A DNA stretch of 64,000 bases from Deinococcus sp. QL22 (GTDB taxonomy: Bacteria; Deinococcota; Deinococci; Deinococcales; Deinococcaceae): NCBI RefSeq assembly GCF_023370075.1, contig NZ_CP097149.1, positions 868,001 through 932,000 of the forward strand, given 5' to 3'. A program made the translations under genes and the position numbers. Under the pieces are notes generated by a model, which searched no databases, was not told the origin of the DNA, and saw only the letters and a list, made by a program, of their open reading frames with translations. Below are positions 8,724-17,404 of the stretch, piece by piece. Position 1 is the stretch's first letter; every line of letters begins with the position of its first letter.

Positions 8724-10081
8724 GGGATGACCTCTGGGACAGGAGAAGACTGGGAAAACGTGCGGCGCAGCACCCGGCGGCGTTTGGTTCCCGGCGGCGC
8801 GGGCAGCAGGGGGCCGAAGCACAGACGAACGCCCCCAGCATCGGCTCCGGCGCGTGCCAAAGCCGCCTTAACCTCGGCAGCGGCGGCAGTGCGGGTACTG
8901 GGCAAATCGGGGTCGAGCAGCAGCCAGAGCGTATCAGAGGCGGTTTGTTCGGCGCGGTACTCTTGCAGGCCCGGCACGCGGTTCAGGGCGGCGCGGAGAA
9001 AGTCGGGCCACATGGTTAGGGGCTGCCCCGAAGCAGCAGCAAACAGCAACGCATCGTCCTGCCGCCCCTCTATCCGGGCCACCCGCCGCGCCACGCTGCC
9101 ACAGGAGCAGGGCGTGGCGTCTAACTGCAAAATGTCGTCCAGGCGGTGCCGAATCATGGGCTGCACCCAGCGGCGCAAATCGGTGATGATGGGCCGCCAG
9201 CGTCCGTCGCCCAGCGCCTCCAGATCAAAGTGGACATGGGCCTCGTTCAGGTGCAGGCTTCCGTGCGGGCAGGGCAGGGCCAGCAGCCCCTCGGTGGCCT
9301 GATACACCTGTACCACCGGGCCAAATCCAGCGTTCAGCGCGGCGCGGTCTGCCTCTTCCATGACCTCTGCCACGCAGACCACGCGGGCGGGCTTGGCCTC
9401 GGCCCCAGCATCCAACAGGGCACGCAGCACGCTCGGCGGCCCCACCAGCAAGGTTGGATCGGCAGCGGTCAGGGCGGCGGCCAACTCGGGCACCGGGCGC
9501 AGCAAGTCCAGAAACGTAAAGCTGATGCGGCGACTTTGCACGCTGCGGTAGAGCCCTCCTTCGGCCCGCAGCAAAAAGGCCACCCGCACGGGACGAAGCA
9601 GGCTCCGGAAAAAAGGCGGCGGAAGCAGATGCCGCAGCACCACGCCCGCCCAGCGCTGCCGCTCCTGCACACCCACCACAAACGCGCCCTGTGTGCCACT
9701 GGTGCCGCTGGAAAGCCCGACGGTGACGGCTTGCTCCGCAAAAGCAGACTGAGCTGCCCCACGCAATTGGCCGGAAAAATCGCGCTGATCTTCGGCGGAG
9801 CGGGCCAGCGCCAACACGTCCGACAGGTGCAATCCAGCGGTGTTCAGGCGGTCAAAGTCGGCCATCATCTCGGCCTTAGAGGTGGGGGGCAAGGAGCGCC
9901 ACTGACTCAGGCCGAGGCCCGCAGCCCGGAACCGAGCAGCCACGGCGGGGCTGTGGGCGGCCACCCAACGCAGATGCCCATGCGCCAGCCGGTCTTGATG
10001 TGCTTCTAGGGCAATGCGGGTGCGGAAATGCAGGCGGCCTTCCGCGATGGCGTACCCGACGGCGGCGAGAGCATCGTTCAT
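8720..10081 (-). CDS. Adenylate-forming enzyme, PaaK / F390-synthetase-related
   Basis: A 453-residue member of the phenylacetate-CoA ligase/coenzyme F390 synthetase clade of ANL enzymes. The ATP-binding P-loop is SSGTSGTQG (~residues 124-132), followed by the A5-like YQATEG and a D-rich TDLRRWVQPMIRHRLDD segment, with a metal-binding-like CSCGS in the C-terminal third. It probably activates a carboxylic acid as acyl-AMP. Whether the acceptor is CoA, an amine or a hydroxy acid is unknown. It overlaps the upstream MBL gene and the downstream ketosynthase gene by four bases each, so all three should be made in concert. Relatives are annotated only as F390-synthetase-related; no function is assigned. 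Confidence 0.85.
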   Translation of the reverse strand: MNDALAAVGYAIAEGRLHFRTRIALEAHQDRLAHGHLRWVAAHSPAVAARFRAAGLGLSQWRSLPPTSKAEMMADFDRLNTAGLHLSDVLALARSAEDQRDFSGQLRGAAQSAFAEQAVTVGLSSGTSGTQGAFVVGVQERQRWAGVVLRHLLPPPFFRSLLRPVRVAFLLRAEGGLYRSVQSRRISFTFLDLLRPVPELAAALTAADPTLLVGPPSVLRALLDAGAEAKPARVVCVAEVMEEADRAALNAGFGPVVQVYQATEGLLALPCPHGSLHLNEAHVHFDLEALGDGRWRPIITDLRRWVQPMIRHRLDDILQLDATPCSCGSVARRVARIEGRQDDALLFAAASGQPLTMWPDFLRAALNRVPGLQEYRAEQTASDTLWLLLDPDLPSTRTAAAAEVKAALARAGADAGGVRLCFGPLLPAPPGTKRRRVLRRTFSQSSPVPEVIP

Positions 10082-10956
10082 AGGCTGACCGGACGACTTT
10101 CCAGTAAACGGGTCTCGGGAACATCATGACTGACGATCACGCGGGCGCGGGGATGGAGGGCCAGCCAAGCCTGCAACTGCTGACGGCTGCGGCGCTCCTG
10201 CTGCACGTCAAAAAAGGCGATTCGGGCGAGGGGATGCACTTCCCCACCTTCCCTCAGGGCACGCACATTCCACGCCGCGTCGGTGGCGAGCAGCGTCCAT
10301 TCCGAGCCGCCCTCGCCCGTTGCCGCCTCACGCACCACCAGCGCGATCATGCCGGGGGCGTGACCGGGAACCCGCACCGCCCACACGCTCTGATCTGCGA
10401 AGACATCGGCGGCTTCGGCAAAGGGGGCCAGCCACGCGGGGGCCGGGGCAAAGGCGAGCGCATCCGTGCGGGCCTCGAAATCTGGGGGCAAGAGCTCGGG
10501 CAGAAAAGCCCGCCGCACCGCCCGGAGTCCACGCAGACCGCGCAGGGGCGGATATGCCTTACCGTCCAGCACAAACCGCGCCGCTGGAAACGCCCGTAAA
10601 TCGCCCACATGATCGGCGTGCAGGTGCGACACGATCACGGTCTTGATGCTCCGAATCTCCAGCCGCATGCGGGCCAGTTGCGCCGCCGCCGTGCCTCCAG
10701 CCGCCAAGCGCACGGGAGTAATCAGGCCGTACAGCACGCCGGGCCAGCGCCGCATCAGCCGGGGCACCTGTGGGCCGTAGCCCGTGTCCAGCAGCACCGG
10801 ACCGGAAGGGTGCAGCAGCAGCGCAAACCCCGCCGGATACGCCTGCACCCGCCACGCCGCTCCCCACTGCGTCAGCGCCGCCACATTCAGACACTCGCCC
10901 GCCGCGAGGGGGATGACACACACAGTCACTGGGCCAATGGTGACAGGCTCAGGCAT
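10078..10956 (-). CDS. MBL-fold metallo-hydrolase (in ketosynthase operon)
   Basis: A 292-residue metallo-beta-lactamase-fold protein. The metal site is visible as HLHADHVGD with later histidines in VPGHAPGMI, the aspartate in LLATDAAWN and SHDVPET. It most resembles lactonase/thioesterase-like MBL hydrolases (AttM/AiiA-like layout). The ATG at 10956 overlaps the upstream epimerase gene by 8 bases and its TGA overlaps the adenylating-enzyme ATG by 4. In this operon it could hydrolyse a thioester, ester or lactone intermediate, taking the place that an alpha/beta hydrolase (OleB) holds in ole clusters. That role is inference from context. Confidence 0.86.
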   Translation of the reverse strand: MPEPVTIGPVTVCVIPLAAGECLNVAALTQWGAAWRVQAYPAGFALLLHPSGPVLLDTGYGPQVPRLMRRWPGVLYGLITPVRLAAGGTAAAQLARMRLEIRSIKTVIVSHLHADHVGDLRAFPAARFVLDGKAYPPLRGLRGLRAVRRAFLPELLPPDFEARTDALAFAPAPAWLAPFAEAADVFADQSVWAVRVPGHAPGMIALVVREAATGEGGSEWTLLATDAAWNVRALREGGEVHPLARIAFFDVQQERRSRQQLQAWLALHPRARVIVSHDVPETRLLESRPVSL

Positions 10957-11944
10957 GGGCCGCCGCCCGCTCTGCAACTTCTGCTATGGCTTCCTCTAAC
11001 CCCTGATCGGGATGAATTACAGGCCGGTACCCTAACCGTTCGCGGGCGCGGGTCAGGTCTAGGGTCATGCCGCGCGTCAGCAGGCGCACGCCACTGGCCG
11101 TCAGGGGCGGTTCGGGACGGCGGGGATGCAGAGCATACACAGCTTCCAGCACGCGGGCCACTGCTTCCAGCACACGCGGGTTGGCCTGCCGGGTGGGACG
11201 GGGCACACCGAGGGCATCGGCCAAGCGGTCTAGAGTGGCCCAGATCGGGATGGTCACGCCATCGGTGATGTTGTAGAGGCCGGGGGCAGGTCGCGTGATT
11301 GCCAAAGCTACAGCGTGCGACACGTTGCGGACATGCGTCAATTCGGTGTGAACTTCTCCCCCACTATCCAAGCGGGGAAGGCGGCCTGCCCGTAAAGCCT
11401 GCGCCAGCCGGGGCAAAATGCTGGTGTCGCCGGGGCCATAAATGCCGCGTGGGCGCAATAAAGTGGCTTCGGGGTGGGCGGCTTGTACTTCCAATTCGGC
11501 CAGATATTTGCTGTGGGCATACAGGGAGTCGAAGTGTGGAAAATAGGCGGGGCCAACCGGGGTACTTTCTGAGATATTCCGCGTCTGCCCGGTGGCGTTG
11601 TACACGCTGGGTGTGCTGATGTACACGAGGCGCACGCCTGCCCCAGCACAGGCCCGCGCCACTGCCGCGCTCACCTCTACATTGTCGGCGTAGAAGTCGG
11701 CCCAGCGGCCCCACAGGGTAGACCGCGCCGCCGAATGCACCACAGCATCAGCCTCTGCTATTAGCCCTCTCAACCCTGTCCCCTCCCGCAAGTCCAGCGG
11801 CACGAAGCGCACACCATCTGCGCTGAGGGCCTGACCCCGCACAGCGTCGCGGCCCACGCCCCAGACCTCAAAGCCGGATGCCGCGAGTTCGCGGGCCACT
11901 ACGCCCCCCAAAAAGCCCGTTGCACCCGTGACCAGTACCCGCAT
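10949..11944 (-). CDS. NAD-dependent epimerase / 3-beta-HSD-type reductase (OleD-like)
   Basis: A 331-residue extended SDR. The N-terminal MRVLVTGATGFLGG carries the GxxGxxG dinucleotide site, with the catalytic Ser in ISTPSVYN and YxxxK as YAHSK. The substrate-domain segments LLRPRGIYGPGD and HTELTHVRNV resemble 3-beta-hydroxysteroid dehydrogenase/OleD proteins more than sugar epimerases. The start ATG at 11944 was chosen because the Rossmann motif begins immediately after it; an upstream in-frame extension of 49 codons is not protein-like. As first gene of the four-gene overlapping operon it probably reduces a beta-keto group formed by the ketosynthase. Confidence 0.87.
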   Translation of the reverse strand: MRVLVTGATGFLGGVVARELAASGFEVWGVGRDAVRGQALSADGVRFVPLDLREGTGLRGLIAEADAVVHSAARSTLWGRWADFYADNVEVSAAVARACAGAGVRLVYISTPSVYNATGQTRNISESTPVGPAYFPHFDSLYAHSKYLAELEVQAAHPEATLLRPRGIYGPGDTSILPRLAQALRAGRLPRLDSGGEVHTELTHVRNVSHAVALAITRPAPGLYNITDGVTIPIWATLDRLADALGVPRPTRQANPRVLEAVARVLEAVYALHPRRPEPPLTASGVRLLTRGMTLDLTRARERLGYRPVIHPDQGLEEAIAEVAERAAAHA

Positions 11945-12219
11945 AGCTGTAGGGTAGCCCACGGGCTGGCAAGCTCTACGGAATGGGGACGCAGACCAGA
12001 CGGACTCCGCTCCATTCCGCCACACCCCTGGCAGCACCGCTTGCGGCTCTATCGTCGTGAACGGACGCCCATGAGAACGCCACTCCTCCATACCGCGTAG
12101 CCCTTAGTCTTTCCTCCTCGCTCTGCTCCCCTTCGGGGCTTTGCAAGTCGGATTTCAAGCCCAAAATATGGGGCTTTCAATCGGAATTCATATCAAAGGC
12201 AATTTGCTGACGAGTTGGT

Positions 12220-12225
12220 TAAACT
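12220..12225 (+). promoter_or_regulatory. -10 box (TAAACT) for a leaderless transcript
   Basis: TAAACT ends five bases before the ATG of the Fe-S protein gene. There is no Shine-Dalgarno sequence in the gap. Confidence 0.55.
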
Positions 12226-12230
12226 GAACC

Positions 12231-12686
12231 ATGACTCAGGCCCAAGGCGCTACCACCAGCGGCAAGGCGTATACCGCCCCCGGCATCACCGTGTATTACG
12301 ACGCCGTGCGCTGCCGTCATGTGGCGGCCTGTGTGAGCGGACTGCCGAATGTGTTTGACCCACAGGCCCGTCCGTGGATTCAGCCAGCCAATGCCGAGGC
12401 GCAGGCAGTGGCCGCTGTGGTGCGAACTTGCCCGACTGGGGCGCTGCATTACGTACTCCAGGGTGGCCCCGCCGAAACCCCCGACCCGGCCACCACCATT
12501 TCACCCGTGCCCAACGGCCCGCTGATCGTGCGCGGCGACCTGACGCTGATGACTCCGGGCGGCCCCGTGAAAGAAGTCCGGGCCGCCCTGTGCCGCTGCG
12601 GAGCCAGCACGCATAAACCGTATTGCGACGGCACGCACGAGAAAATCGGCTGGAAAAGCGATCCCCAGCCCACGAACGAAGGCTAA
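12231..12686 (+). CDS. Divergent ferredoxin (YjdI-like) fused to CDGSH iron-sulfur domain
   Basis: A 151-residue two-domain protein. Residues ~20-75 match the Fer4_19/YjdI type, with C28 and C34 ([11 protein letters not shown]) and C67 (RTCPTGAL), as in single-cluster divergent ferredoxins. Residues ~96-145 form a CDGSH domain with ligands C121, C123, C132 and H136 ([16 protein letters not shown]), which in known members binds a 2Fe-2S cluster with three Cys and one His. The product is probably a cytosolic redox or cluster-transfer protein. The fused arrangement is known in bacteria, but the partner is not. Expressed from its own promoter, 54 bases ahead of the phosphorylase gene. Confidence 0.88.
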   Translation: MTQAQGATTSGKAYTAPGITVYYDAVRCRHVAACVSGLPNVFDPQARPWIQPANAEAQAVAAVVRTCPTGALHYVLQGGPAETPDPATTISPVPNGPLIVRGDLTLMTPGGPVKEVRAALCRCGASTHKPYCDGTHEKIGWKSDPQPTNEG

Positions 12687-12728
12687 ACCAACCCCAGAGA
12701 TTCATCCACTTTCCTGGTCTGCGCCCCG

Positions 12729-12734
12729 TAGACT
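12729..12734 (+). promoter_or_regulatory. -10 box (TAGACT) for a leaderless transcript
   Basis: TAGACT ends five bases before the ATG of the thymidine phosphorylase gene, in the spacer after the Fe-S protein gene. The phosphorylase therefore probably has its own transcript. Confidence 0.55.
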
Positions 12735-12739
12735 GCTGT

Positions 12740-14053
12740 ATGACTGCCACACCCAAACTGCATATTCCTGACCTGATTCAGAAAAAACGCGACGGACACG
12801 AACATTCCCGCGCAGAACTGGAAGCCTTGGTGCTGGGCTACACGCGGGGCGACGTACCCGATTATCAGGTGGCCGCGTGGCTGATGGCGGTGTATCTGAA
12901 GGGCATGACGCCTCCCGAAACCGCCGATCTGACGCTGGTGATGGCGGCCAGCGGCGATCAGATGAACCTTGGAGACCTGCCGCGCACCGTAGACAAGCAC
13001 TCCACGGGCGGCGTGGGCGACAAGACCAGCCTGATTCTGACGCCGATGCTGGCCGCGCTGGGCCTGACGGTGGCCAAAATGAGCGGGCGCGGTTTGGCCC
13101 ACACGGGCGGCACGATAGACAAACTGGAAAGCATTCCGGGCTGGACGAGCGAGCTGGATGAGGCCCACTTTTTGGAGCAGGCCCGCACGATTGGGCTGGC
13201 GTTGGTGGGCCAGAGCAAAGACCTTGCCCCCGCCGACGGCAAGTTGTACGCCCTGCGCGACGTGACCGCCACCGTGGACTGTCTGCCCCTGATCGCCAGT
13301 TCGATTATGAGCAAAAAGCTGGCATCTGGGGCGCATACGGTGGTGCTGGACGTGAAAGTCGGCGCGGGTGCATTCATGAAAACGCTGGAAGATGGGCGCG
13401 GGCTGGCGCGGGCGATGGTGGACATCGGCAAGCATTCCGGGCGGCAGGTGCGGGCCGTGCTGACTGACATGGACGCGCCGCTGGGCTTTATGGCGGGCAA
13501 CAGCCTGGAGGTGCTGGAAGCGCTGGACACCCTGCGCGGTCACGGCCCCCAAGACCTGACCGAACTGTGCGTATCGCTGGCTGTAGAGGCGTTGGCCGCA
13601 CAGGGCGAAGACGAGCAGCAAGCTGAAGCCCGCGCCCGCGCCACCCTCAGCGACGGCTCGGCGCTCGCCAAATTCCGGGCCTTTATCGAGGGACAGGGCG
13701 GCGATCCCACCTACGTGGACGATGTGAGCAAGTTTGACGTAGCGCCCGGACGCGAGGAGATTCTGGCGACCAGCGGCGGCTTCGTGGGCAAGATAGACGC
13801 CCTGAGCGTGGGCCGCGCCGTACTGGTGCTGGGCGGCGGGCGCGAGCGCAAAGGCGAGGCGATCGACCACGGAGTCGGCGTGGAACTCCTGAAAAAACCT
13901 GGCGACGCGGTACAGGTCGGAGACGCCGTGCTCCGCCTGTATCACCGGGATGGGCGGGGGCTGGATGTGGCCCGCGACCTGCTGACGGCGGGTCTGACCC
14001 TGCAAGCCGATAAACCCGCCGCAGAAGCTCTGATTCTTGACCGGGTGAACTGA
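12740..14053 (+). CDS. deoA: Thymidine / pyrimidine-nucleoside phosphorylase
   Basis: A 437-residue enzyme that splits thymidine or other pyrimidine nucleosides with phosphate to give the base and (deoxy)ribose-1-phosphate, in cytosolic nucleoside salvage. The family signature is clear: [21 protein letters not shown] region, phosphate site [13 protein letters not shown], and [12 protein letters not shown]. Domains in order are the N-terminal alpha domain (~1-75), the phosphate-binding alpha/beta domain, and a C-terminal beta-hammerhead (GFVGKIDAL...[18 protein letters not shown]). The start at 12740 follows a TAGACT box; the longer in-frame extension is not conserved-looking. The deoA/pdp distinction (thymidine only or also uridine) is not resolvable by eye. 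Confidence 0.93.
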   Translation: MTATPKLHIPDLIQKKRDGHEHSRAELEALVLGYTRGDVPDYQVAAWLMAVYLKGMTPPETADLTLVMAASGDQMNLGDLPRTVDKHSTGGVGDKTSLILTPMLAALGLTVAKMSGRGLAHTGGTIDKLESIPGWTSELDEAHFLEQARTIGLALVGQSKDLAPADGKLYALRDVTATVDCLPLIASSIMSKKLASGAHTVVLDVKVGAGAFMKTLEDGRGLARAMVDIGKHSGRQVRAVLTDMDAPLGFMAGNSLEVLEALDTLRGHGPQDLTELCVSLAVEALAAQGEDEQQAEARARATLSDGSALAKFRAFIEGQGGDPTYVDDVSKFDVAPGREEILATSGGFVGKIDALSVGRAVLVLGGGRERKGEAIDHGVGVELLKKPGDAVQVGDAVLRLYHRDGRGLDVARDLLTAGLTLQADKPAAEALILDRVN

Positions 14054-14102
14054 TCCCCAAACTCATCTCCCCGCCCGTTCCGTGAACTTTCTCGCAATCT
14101 AT

Positions 14103-14127
14103 CCCCGGCCCTTTGCCCCAGCCGGGG
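14103..14127 (+). terminator. Short GC hairpin after the phosphorylase gene
   Basis: CCCCGGC (14103-14109) pairs with GCCGGGG (14121-14127) around an 11-base loop, 50 bases past the phosphorylase stop. There is no T-tract. It may terminate the upstream message ahead of the next promoter (TACCTT at 14131). Confidence 0.45.
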
Positions 14128-14143
14128 TGTTACCTTGCTCTGT

Positions 14144-14623
14144 ATGCGTACCATTGTCCTGATCGTCATTGTGTTGTTGTTGGTGCTGTTCGGCATCCTC
14201 AACATCAATGCCCTGACCTTTCCCCATACCCTCAGCCTGGGATTCGTGACCTATAAGGGCGTGCCACTGGGCATGATTTTGCTGCTGCTGGGGCTGGCGC
14301 TGGCCTTGATCTTCTACTTCTGGGCGGGCGTCACGGGTCTGCGGGCACAGGCCGACAGCGCCAAATTGCTGCGCGATATGGAAGCCCTGCGTGTCAGCCT
14401 CGACAGTCAGGAGGGCAGCCGCTTTGCCCAACTGCAAACCCACATCGACCAGCGCCTCGGCTCGCTGGAAACGCAGATGCAAGCGCCCAAAGCTTTGGGC
14501 ATGGGTAAGGAACTAAGCGCCTCTGACTTGGCCGCCACAAACGCCCGCATAGACGGCTTGCAGCGCGACCTGAATTTGCAACTGGCCCAACTGGACGATT
14601 ACCTCAAGCGCAAATTGGGCTAA
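14144..14623 (+). CDS. LapA/DUF1049-like membrane protein with coiled-coil tail
   Basis: A 159-residue inner-membrane protein. Two hydrophobic helices (residues ~1-22 and ~44-68) form a hairpin with the short NINALTFPHT loop seen in DUF1049/LapA proteins. A ~90-residue soluble tail follows (LRDMEALRVSLDS..., IDGLQRDLNLQLAQLDDYLKRKLG) with heptad spacing, predicting a coiled coil on the cytoplasmic side. E. coli LapA works with LapB in lipopolysaccharide assembly, but Deinococcus lacks LPS, so that role is not transferable. The start ATG follows a TACCTT box by seven bases. Confidence 0.75.
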   Translation: MRTIVLIVIVLLLVLFGILNINALTFPHTLSLGFVTYKGVPLGMILLLLGLALALIFYFWAGVTGLRAQADSAKLLRDMEALRVSLDSQEGSRFAQLQTHIDQRLGSLETQMQAPKALGMGKELSASDLAATNARIDGLQRDLNLQLAQLDDYLKRKLG

Positions 14624-14641
14624 GAACAGAGGATCACAGCG

Positions 14642-14675
14642 GCAGGACGGGCCAGAACGTAAAGGCCCGTCCTGC
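14642..14675 (+). terminator. Strong 12-bp hairpin terminator
   Basis: A perfect 12-base stem (GCAGGACGGGCC at 14642-14653 with its complement at 14664-14675) and a 10-base loop are followed by TTGTCGTCTATTT. It lies 19 bases past the stop of the LapA-like gene. Confidence 0.8.
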
Positions 14676-14760
14676 TTGTCGTCTATTTCAGTCCGAATTG
14701 ATCAGGGAAGCTTGGGACTCCCGCCCACCAACCCGGCCCCTTCTGTATTAGCCTCAGCCC

Positions 14761-15609
14761 ATGACTCCCCATTCTTTCGGACAGCCTCCCAGCGTCGCCC
14801 AATTGACCGCACCCGGCGCGTACCCCGGCCTGCACCTCCAGATGCACGACGGCGGAATTCTGGAAGTGGTACTGCAAAATGACCGCACCCTGAACAGTGT
14901 GAACGCCCCCGCCCACCGCGCCCTGACGGTGGTGTGGCGCGACATAGACGCTGCCGAGGGCGTGCGCTGCGTGCTGATCCGGGGCGAGGGCCGAGGCTTT
15001 TCGTCGGGCGGGGATTTTGAACTGATCGAAGAAATGGCGTCTGACTTTACGGCGCTGGCCCGCGTGTGGCGCGAAGCCCGTGACCTCGTGTACAACGTCA
15101 TCAATTGCGGAAAACCTGTGGTGAGCGCGATTCACGGCCCCTGCGTGGGTGCGGGACTGGCAGTGGCACTGCTGGCCGATGTGAGCGTGGCGGCCAAAAC
15201 AGCGCGGTTGCTGGACGGCCATGTGCGGCTGGGCGTGGCAGCGGGCGACCACGCGGCAATCATCTGGCCCCTGCTGTGCGGTCTGAACAAGGCCAAATAC
15301 CACCTGATGACCGGAGAACCCGTGTCGGGCGAGGAAGCCGAGCGGATTGGACTGGTGAGCTTGTGCGTGCCAGACGAGGAACTGCTAGACCGGGCATGGA
15401 GGGTGGCCCGCCAACTGGCCGCAGGCAGCCCCACCGCCGTTCGCTGGACAAAATACGCCCTGAACAACTGGCTCCGTGCGGCCGGGCCGACCTTTGATGC
15501 CAGCCTCGCCCTAGAATTTCTGGGCTTTACTGGCCCCGATGTGCGCGAAGGATTAGCCAGCCTCCGCGAAAAGCGGGAGCCGAAATTTGCAGAAGACGCA
15601 CCGATATAG
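14761..15609 (+). CDS. Enoyl-CoA hydratase/isomerase family protein
   Basis: A 282-residue crotonase-fold protein. The CoA/oxyanion-hole motifs are present: [17 protein letters not shown] and [35 protein letters not shown]. In typical hydratases the two catalytic glutamates lie in the segment that here reads [17 protein letters not shown], where Asp occupies part of the site, so the exact reaction (hydration, isomerisation or other) is uncertain. The C-terminal helix ([25 protein letters not shown]) is standard. It stands alone after a strong terminator. A role in fatty or aromatic acyl-CoA breakdown is likely. Confidence 0.88.
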   Translation: MTPHSFGQPPSVAQLTAPGAYPGLHLQMHDGGILEVVLQNDRTLNSVNAPAHRALTVVWRDIDAAEGVRCVLIRGEGRGFSSGGDFELIEEMASDFTALARVWREARDLVYNVINCGKPVVSAIHGPCVGAGLAVALLADVSVAAKTARLLDGHVRLGVAAGDHAAIIWPLLCGLNKAKYHLMTGEPVSGEEAERIGLVSLCVPDEELLDRAWRVARQLAAGSPTAVRWTKYALNNWLRAAGPTFDASLALEFLGFTGPDVREGLASLREKREPKFAEDAPI

Positions 15610-15910
15610 GGGCGGTGGATCGTGGAGTGGGTAATTTGAGTAGGTGGGCAGTGTCAACAGTTTGGTTTCCCCTGTAGCAGACCTAAAAACGCGCCGCCCG
15701 AATGCAGGTGGGGCCGTCGTGCGTGAAACGCGCGGGCCAATTCCATCTTGGAATGAACTGGCAATTGCGGTTCAAATGAGGGATTTAGCCGAGTTAGAAC
15801 ACGACAAGATGAATCCTCCTCAGCGGAGTGACACTCCCCATGCTCCCTTTGGGGGTAGGGGGCCGGGGGTGGGGGAATCCATGGTGGGACAAGGCCAATA
15901 ACCCAGTCCT
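15610..15910. other. Intergenic region, ~300 bp, no gene supported
   Basis: It lies between convergent genes. It contains TGGATCGTGGAGTGG (15616-15630), a word shared with several other spacers of this window, and a G-rich tract near 15850-15880. Short open frames exist but have no start signals or coding-like composition. No terminator-quality hairpin was recognised. Confidence 0.6.
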
Positions 15911-16276
15911 TCATTCCCACCGCTCATCCTCCCAATCGGCTAGATACTCAGCCCGGCTGCCGAAGCCTAGGCCCTCCAGCTTTTCAAGCACGGCGTCTTC
16001 CTCCAATTCGTCATCCGAATCGGCACCCCAAACCGCGTCCCCCATCCACGGCAACCAACGCGGCGGGGGCAAAAAACTGCGGAAGTAGGCGAGCTGCTGG
16101 GCCTCATCCCAAGCCTGAGATTGCCACCACTGACCCCACAACATGATGTGGCTCTCACCGCCGCCCATGCGCCAAAACGCACTGAGCGGATGGAATTCGG
16201 GGTACAGCGTCAAAGGGGGCGGAACCGTGCCGTATTGCGCCGTCAGGCGCTCAACTTCTGCATCCCGCCAACTCAA
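15911..16276 (-). CDS. Small acidic hypothetical protein, TTG start overlapping upstream stop
   Basis: A 121-residue protein, rich in Trp and acidic at its C-terminus ([36 protein letters not shown]). The only in-frame initiation codon near the observed N-terminus ([15 protein letters not shown]) is a TTG at 16276 overlapping the TGA of the upstream oxidoreductase as TTGA, so translation is probably coupled. No membrane segment, signal peptide or known motif is seen. It may resemble DUF-type proteins that accompany sugar oxidoreductases, but I do not recognise the family. Confidence 0.65.
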   Translation of the reverse strand: MSWRDAEVERLTAQYGTVPPPLTLYPEFHPLSAFWRMGGGESHIMLWGQWWQSQAWDEAQQLAYFRSFLPPPRWLPWMGDAVWGADSDDELEEDAVLEKLEGLGFGSRAEYLADWEDERWE

Positions 16277-17286
16277 GACCCGTGAATGTCCACCCGCTCC
16301 CCCGTGCGGGCCGAAGCATACAGGGCGTCCAGCACGCGGGCATGGGCGACGGCGTCGCTGGGCGGGTACAGGGCGGCTTCTTGCCCCAACGCCACACGCT
16401 GAAAATGGGCGACCATGCCCGCATAGGCATTGAATGGCCCAAACGTTTCCTGCGTTGTCCCGGCGGCGTTGGTGAGGGTAAACGTGCTGGGCTCGGCGGT
16501 GTTGCTGTGGAATACGCCCGACATATCCAGGGTGCCCTGTGTGCCGATGACGGTCAGGCGCTGCGTGGCCGTATCTCCCCAATCGAAGGCGCAGTCTATG
16601 CTGGCCGAGGCCTGCGGGTAGTCCAGCACGGCACTCAGCCCCATGTCCACGCCAGAGGCAGTCCCGCCTTCCGTCCAGCGGGCGCGGGCGGTAACGCTTT
16701 GGGGTTCGCCCAACAGCAGGCGCATCAGATTCACCGGATACGTGCCCACATCGAATAGCGCCCCACCGCCCTTGCTGGCGTCCCAGCGGAAGTCGTCGGG
16801 GTTGGTGAGCGGGAAGCCGAACGCGCCCCGGAAGGCCCGAATCTCGCCCAATTCGCCGCCGCGCACCAACTCCACGATGCGCTCCACATGCGGCTGAAAG
16901 CGGTAGGCGAAGGCTTCCAGCAGCACCCTTCCCGCTGACTGTGCTTCCCGCTCCAGTTCGGCGGCCTCGGCAGCATTCAGCGTAAACGGCTTTTCGGTGA
17001 GGGCGTGCTTTCCGGCCCGCAAGGTGTCGCGGGTCATGGGCAGGTGCAGATCATTGGGAAGCGGATTGTAAATGGCGTCCACATCAGAGGCGAGGGCGTC
17101 GGCGTAGCTGCCCACCACCGGAATGTTCCATTCGGCGGCGTAGTCCCGCGCCCGCTCGGCATTTGGCTCGCGCACGCCCAAAAACGTCACTTCTCCGCCC
17201 GCCGCCCGAATAGCTGGAATAAGCGCCCGCCCAATCCGCGCCGCGCCCAAGATGCCCCAGCGTAAGCCCGCTCCCGTAGATGTCAT
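16273..17286 (-). CDS. Gfo/Idh/MocA family NAD(P)-dependent oxidoreductase
   Basis: A 337-residue two-domain dehydrogenase. The N-terminal Rossmann domain has [12 protein letters not shown] and the hallmark [11 protein letters not shown] (EKP motif). The C-terminal beta-sheet domain contains [17 protein letters not shown], the usual catalytic region. It acts in the cytosol on a sugar, inositol, trans-dihydrodiol or similar polyol; the substrate is not evident. The start ATG is preceded by TAGGCT six bases upstream on the minus strand (leaderless pattern). It overlaps by four bases with the small acidic gene downstream, so the two form an operon. Confidence 0.9.
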   Translation of the reverse strand: MTSTGAGLRWGILGAARIGRALIPAIRAAGGEVTFLGVREPNAERARDYAAEWNIPVVGSYADALASDVDAIYNPLPNDLHLPMTRDTLRAGKHALTEKPFTLNAAEAAELEREAQSAGRVLLEAFAYRFQPHVERIVELVRGGELGEIRAFRGAFGFPLTNPDDFRWDASKGGGALFDVGTYPVNLMRLLLGEPQSVTARARWTEGGTASGVDMGLSAVLDYPQASASIDCAFDWGDTATQRLTVIGTQGTLDMSGVFHSNTAEPSTFTLTNAAGTTQETFGPFNAYAGMVAHFQRVALGQEAALYPPSDAVAHARVLDALYASARTGERVDIHGS

Positions 17287-17302
17287 GGCTCTAGCCTAAT
17301 GG

Positions 17303-17369
17303 AGCGTGGAGTGGAGAGCGTAGATCGTGGTTTGGCTTTTCCCACCATTCACGGTGCACACTCCACGCT
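17303..17369. repeat. Intergenic inverted repeat with GATCGTGG word
   Basis: AGCGTGGAGTG (17303-17313) and its exact complement (17359-17369) flank a spacer holding TAGATCGTGG. Related words occur in four other spacers of the window. It lies between two minus-strand genes, downstream of the RNA methyltransferase and upstream of the oxidoreductase promoter. Confidence 0.5.
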
Positions 17370-17404
17370 TTCCTCCGTGCTACACCTCACTTCCGACAGT
17401 CTCT

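Noticed and set aside
7815..9302. 495-codon plus-strand open frame opposite the ketosynthase and adenylating-enzyme genes
   Set aside because: Spans two well-supported minus-strand genes and lacks protein-like composition.
12683..14005. Long minus-strand open frame opposite deoA
   Set aside because: Shadow of a gene with a complete thymidine phosphorylase signature.
15644..15901. Plus-strand 85-codon frame in the 15.6-15.9 kb spacer
   Set aside because: No start signal, coding-like composition or family; treated as intergenic.
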